Assembly: GCA_028708005.1 (NCBI GenBank)
Contig: JAQVZV010000003.1
Span: forward strand, 1 to 15,377
Source: Bacilli bacterium
GTDB taxonomy: Bacteria; Bacillota_I; Bacilli_A; RF39; UBA660
Reading direction: 5' to 3'
DNA length: 15,377 bases
Under the pieces are notes generated by a model that was not told the DNA's origin, did no database searches, and saw only the letters and a list, made by a program, of their open reading frames with translations. Each line of letters opens with the position of its first letter. The first letter of the stretch is position 1. Positions 13,323-15,377 of this stretch are shown one piece after another. The translations under genes were made by a program, and so were the position numbers.

Positions 13323-14784
13323 CTATCATATTGTTTGAACCTTTATTAACTACTTTAGTAAGAACATGTTCTAGTTTAAATTTAATATTATCCGGAACCA
13401 TTAGTAATTTAGCTTGAATTCCTTCTTGAACAATGACGTCAAGACTGCGGCCAAATATCTCTGACTTCCAAATATTATCTGGCTCTGTATCATAATCTTT
13501 CATTAAATAATTAATTAGCTCTTTACTTTGTAATTCCGAACCTATTATTGGTTCAAAAGTACTTTCGACATCAACTCTGATAAAGTGAATAGCTGGCGCT
13601 ACGGCTTTTAGCTTTATGCCATAGCGGTTACCTTGTTTTACTATTTCTGGCTTATCAAGACGCATATCACTTAACGTTGGTAATGCTACGCCATAACCCG
13701 TTTGTTTAACCATTTTAAGTGCACTCTTAATTTGATCATATTCATTTTTAGCTTCATTGTAATCTTGGAACAATGATAATAATTCTGCCCTATTAGCAAC
13801 ATTTACACCTATTATTTCTTTTAGAACTTGGTTATATAAATGATTTGGTGCATGAAGTGAAATAATAACTTCACCAGTTGCTGGACTTACTTCAGACAAA
13901 TATGCTTTACTAATAAAATCACAACCTGTAAAATTATTAGTTATTCCTTCGATATCCCTTAATTTATCAATAGGCGCAACACTTTCTCTAATTTTTTCAA
14001 TATATGCTTGTTTTAATGGATGAGATGGTTTTAAACACCCTATCCATTCTGGCATACTAACTTTAATATCAAGAACAGGAAACTCGTATAATGCTTCTCT
14101 TAAGATACCATATATTTCCTTTTCTCCCATCGCTTCAATACTTACTGGTAATACCGGAACCGAATGAGTATCTTTTAATTTTTCAGCAAGCCTTTCTGTA
14201 TCAGGCAAAGTTGGATGAGTTGAATTCAATAACACAATAAATGGTTTGCCGATTTCTTTCAACTCATTAATAACCATCTCTTCTGCTTCAATATATTCAT
14301 TTCGTGGTATTTCACCAATTGAACCATCAGTTGTAACCACAATCCCGATTGTAGAATGATCCCTAATCACCTTTTCTGTCCCTATCTCAGCAGCTTCTAC
14401 AAATGGCATTTCCTCATCATACCAAGGTGTCCTTACCATTCTTGGACCATTTTCATCTTCATATCCTTTAGCCGCCGAAATAACATACCCAACACAATCA
14501 ACAAGACGAATGTTGACACTAAAATTATCAATGTCTATTTTAGCAGCAGTACTAGGAACAAATTTCGGTTCAGTTGTCATAATTGTTTTACCTTGGGCAC
14601 TCTGCGGTAATTCGTCTAAACATCTTTTACGCTCATATTCATCTATAATGTTAGGTACAACCAGTTTCTCCATAACTTTCTTAATAAACGTTGACTTACC
14701 AGTCCTTACCGCACCCACAACCCCTAAATATATATCACCACCAGTACGTTCACTAAGGCTCTTGATAATGTCTACCTTTTCCAT
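13309..14784 (-). CDS. spoIVA: Stage IV sporulation protein A (spore coat morphogenetic ATPase)
   Basis: SpoIVA polymerises, using ATP, on the mother-cell face of the forespore membrane to form the base layer of the spore coat and to allow cortex formation. The 491 residues match Bacillus (492) along the whole length. Walker A GAVRTGKST (24-32, K30), the Thr pair at 70-71 in GKTIMTTEPKF, Walker B in RLVDCVGY (about 93-100), the KGYEDENGPRM segment, the EYDQIKSALKMVKQTGYG middle domain and the conserved hydrophobic tail MIAIVL are all present. Start ATG 14784 matches the family N-terminus. The ribosome site (AGTAGGG) is modest. It lies between the spoVIF-like gene and hup. It is intact, so the organism probably makes spores. 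Confidence 0.98.
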   Translation of the reverse strand: MEKVDIIKSLSERTGGDIYLGVVGAVRTGKSTFIKKVMEKLVVPNIIDEYERKRCLDELPQSAQGKTIMTTEPKFVPSTAAKIDIDNFSVNIRLVDCVGYVISAAKGYEDENGPRMVRTPWYDEEMPFVEAAEIGTEKVIRDHSTIGIVVTTDGSIGEIPRNEYIEAEEMVINELKEIGKPFIVLLNSTHPTLPDTERLAEKLKDTHSVPVLPVSIEAMGEKEIYGILREALYEFPVLDIKVSMPEWIGCLKPSHPLKQAYIEKIRESVAPIDKLRDIEGITNNFTGCDFISKAYLSEVSPATGEVIISLHAPNHLYNQVLKEIIGVNVANRAELLSLFQDYNEAKNEYDQIKSALKMVKQTGYGVALPTLSDMRLDKPEIVKQGNRYGIKLKAVAPAIHFIRVDVESTFEPIIGSELQSKELINYLMKDYDTEPDNIWKSEIFGRSLDVIVQEGIQAKLLMVPDNIKFKLEHVLTKVVNKGSNNMIAIVL

Positions 14785-14850
14785 ATAATCCCTACTTTCA
14801 TATCATATTTCATTTAAATATATGTATGATAGCGGATTGATATGAGAAAA

Positions 14851-15111
14851 TTATTCATTATAATTTTGATTAACGAATTTATCTAAATTTTTAGGAATAT
14901 CATCATTAATAATAGCCTTTATAATTTTATCTTCTTGTTCCTTCGTAACATCTTTACCGGCCATTTTACTAAGTTCATGAATTACCTCTCTTAGTGTAGA
15001 TTCATTTTTTATATTGTTTTTCTGTAATTTAGACGCTAGGCTTAAAATAGTTCCCTTATCAACATTTGTTTTATTTTCCACCTTCTTAAAAAAATTATCA
15101 CTCAATATCAT
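14851..15111 (-). CDS. Stage VI sporulation protein F (SpoVIF) family protein
   Basis: This 86-residue helical protein follows the SpoVIF pattern: DNFFKKVENKTNVDKGTILSLA (5-26), then LQKNN and LREVIHELSKMAGKDVTKEQEDKIIKAI (about 40-67). In Bacillus, SpoVIF acts late in the mother cell and is needed for GerE-dependent coat assembly. Its length is close to that of the Bacillus protein. Start ATG 15111 has AGGAGG (15120-15125) 8 bases upstream. A sigma-K-like promoter lies between it and der, and spoIVA follows after 66 bases. In Bacillus this gene is elsewhere, and gpsA and small genes occupy this slot. The family call is from remembered pattern and supported by the neighbour. Confidence 0.75.
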   Translation of the reverse strand: MILSDNFFKKVENKTNVDKGTILSLASKLQKNNIKNESTLREVIHELSKMAGKDVTKEQEDKIIKAIINDDIPKNLDKFVNQNYNE

Positions 15112-15129
15112 ATATAGAACCTCCTATTC

Positions 15130-15157
15130 TAATATATGAAGAGTGATAATTTTGGTT
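15130..15157 (-). promoter_or_regulatory. Candidate sigma-K promoter of the spoVIF-like gene
   Basis: On the minus strand AACC (15154-15157) is followed by 15 bases and CATATATTA (15130-15138), which fits the Bacillus sigma-K pattern mACm, 15-16, CATAnnnTA completely. The -35 overlaps the der stop codon. The predicted start falls at the edge of the AGGAGG ribosome site, so the leader would be very short. Confidence 0.5.
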
Positions 15158-15377
15158 ATTCCCTTTCACCTCTATTTTTAAATTGTAAAATGATAGGCGT
15201 ACCTACTAAATCAAATGATTCTCTTATTTTGTTTTCTAAATAACGTTCATAAGAAAAGTGAATAAGTCGTTTATCATTAACTTGGAAAACAAATTTTGGA
15301 GGCGCGGTATCTATCTGACTAACATAGTAAATTTTTAAACGTTTGCCTTTATATGATGGCGGTGGCGATAAGCTAAC
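15156..15377 (-). CDS. der: GTPase Der (EngA), C-terminal end only
   Basis: The last 73 codons of a gene that enters from the right edge are visible, ending at TAA 15156-15158. The fragment is the KH-like C-terminal domain of Der: KGKRLKIYYVSQ, then APPKFVFQVND, the diagnostic FSYERYLENKIRESFDLVGTP and a basic end (FKNRGERE). Der is a double-GTPase needed for 50S ribosome assembly. Its place upstream of spoIVA and hup matches Bacillus, except that gpsA is missing between them. The GTPase domains are outside the window. Confidence 0.95.
   Translation of the reverse strand, partial: VSLSPPPSYKGKRLKIYYVSQIDTAPPKFVFQVNDKRLIHFSYERYLENKIRESFDLVGTPIILQFKNRGERE

Noticed and set aside
14797..14850. 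Sigma-E-type -10 (CATACATA on minus at 14821-14828) before spoIVA
   Set aside because: The -10 is close to CATACAnT and well placed, and spoIVA is a sigma-E gene in Bacillus, but no ATA-type -35 occurs at the needed spacing, so it was not annotated.
1..15377. Mobile element, prophage, CRISPR or defence system
   Set aside because: No transposase, integrase, repeat array or nuclease/toxin pair was seen; the holin-like gene is the only phage-flavoured element and stands alone.

Overview
The window is AT-rich chromosomal DNA from a low-GC Firmicute, most likely a Bacilli-class endospore former. TGA is used as a stop (rodZ, nth and cca end with it) and TGG encodes Trp, so this is not the mycoplasma code. 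Sporulation genes (spoIVA, a spoVIF-like gene, a possible yutH-like gene) place it among spore formers. The very tight packing (overlapping genes, terminators that contain stop codons, apparent leaders of about 10 nt) suggests a compact genome, for example an RF39-like or other Mollicutes-neighbouring Bacilli lineage. That placement is inference.

Left part (1-5597): a divergent pair comes first, a partial yutH-like gene on minus and a pgpA/yutG gene on plus. pgpA converges on a minus-strand block transcribed gpsB, rnpB (RNase P RNA), rodZ, pgsA, recA, rny. The rodZ-pgsA-recA-rny order is the Bacillus ymfM-pgsA-cinA-recA-rny cluster without cinA. recA has a sigma-A promoter and a LexA/SOS box, and rny has a near-consensus promoter of its own. 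PgsA makes phosphatidylglycerol phosphate and PgpA is the predicted enzyme that dephosphorylates it.

Middle (5658-11646): a 28-codon small ORF and a holin-like membrane protein lie on minus beside gpsB. Next come recU-ponA on plus (Holliday-junction resolvase and bifunctional peptidoglycan synthase). They converge, through a shared terminator, on a minus operon of an unknown anchored protein, dnaD and nth. GpsB, RodZ and PonA together form a cell-wall growth and division theme.

Right part (11693-15377): a minus-strand block der (partial), spoVIF-like, spoIVA, hup, cca. der...spoIVA-hup is conserved synteny with Bacillus. A sigma-K-like promoter precedes the spoVIF-like gene. No mobile element, CRISPR array or tRNA was seen. 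There is no protein-free stretch over 300 bases except the one filled by rnpB.
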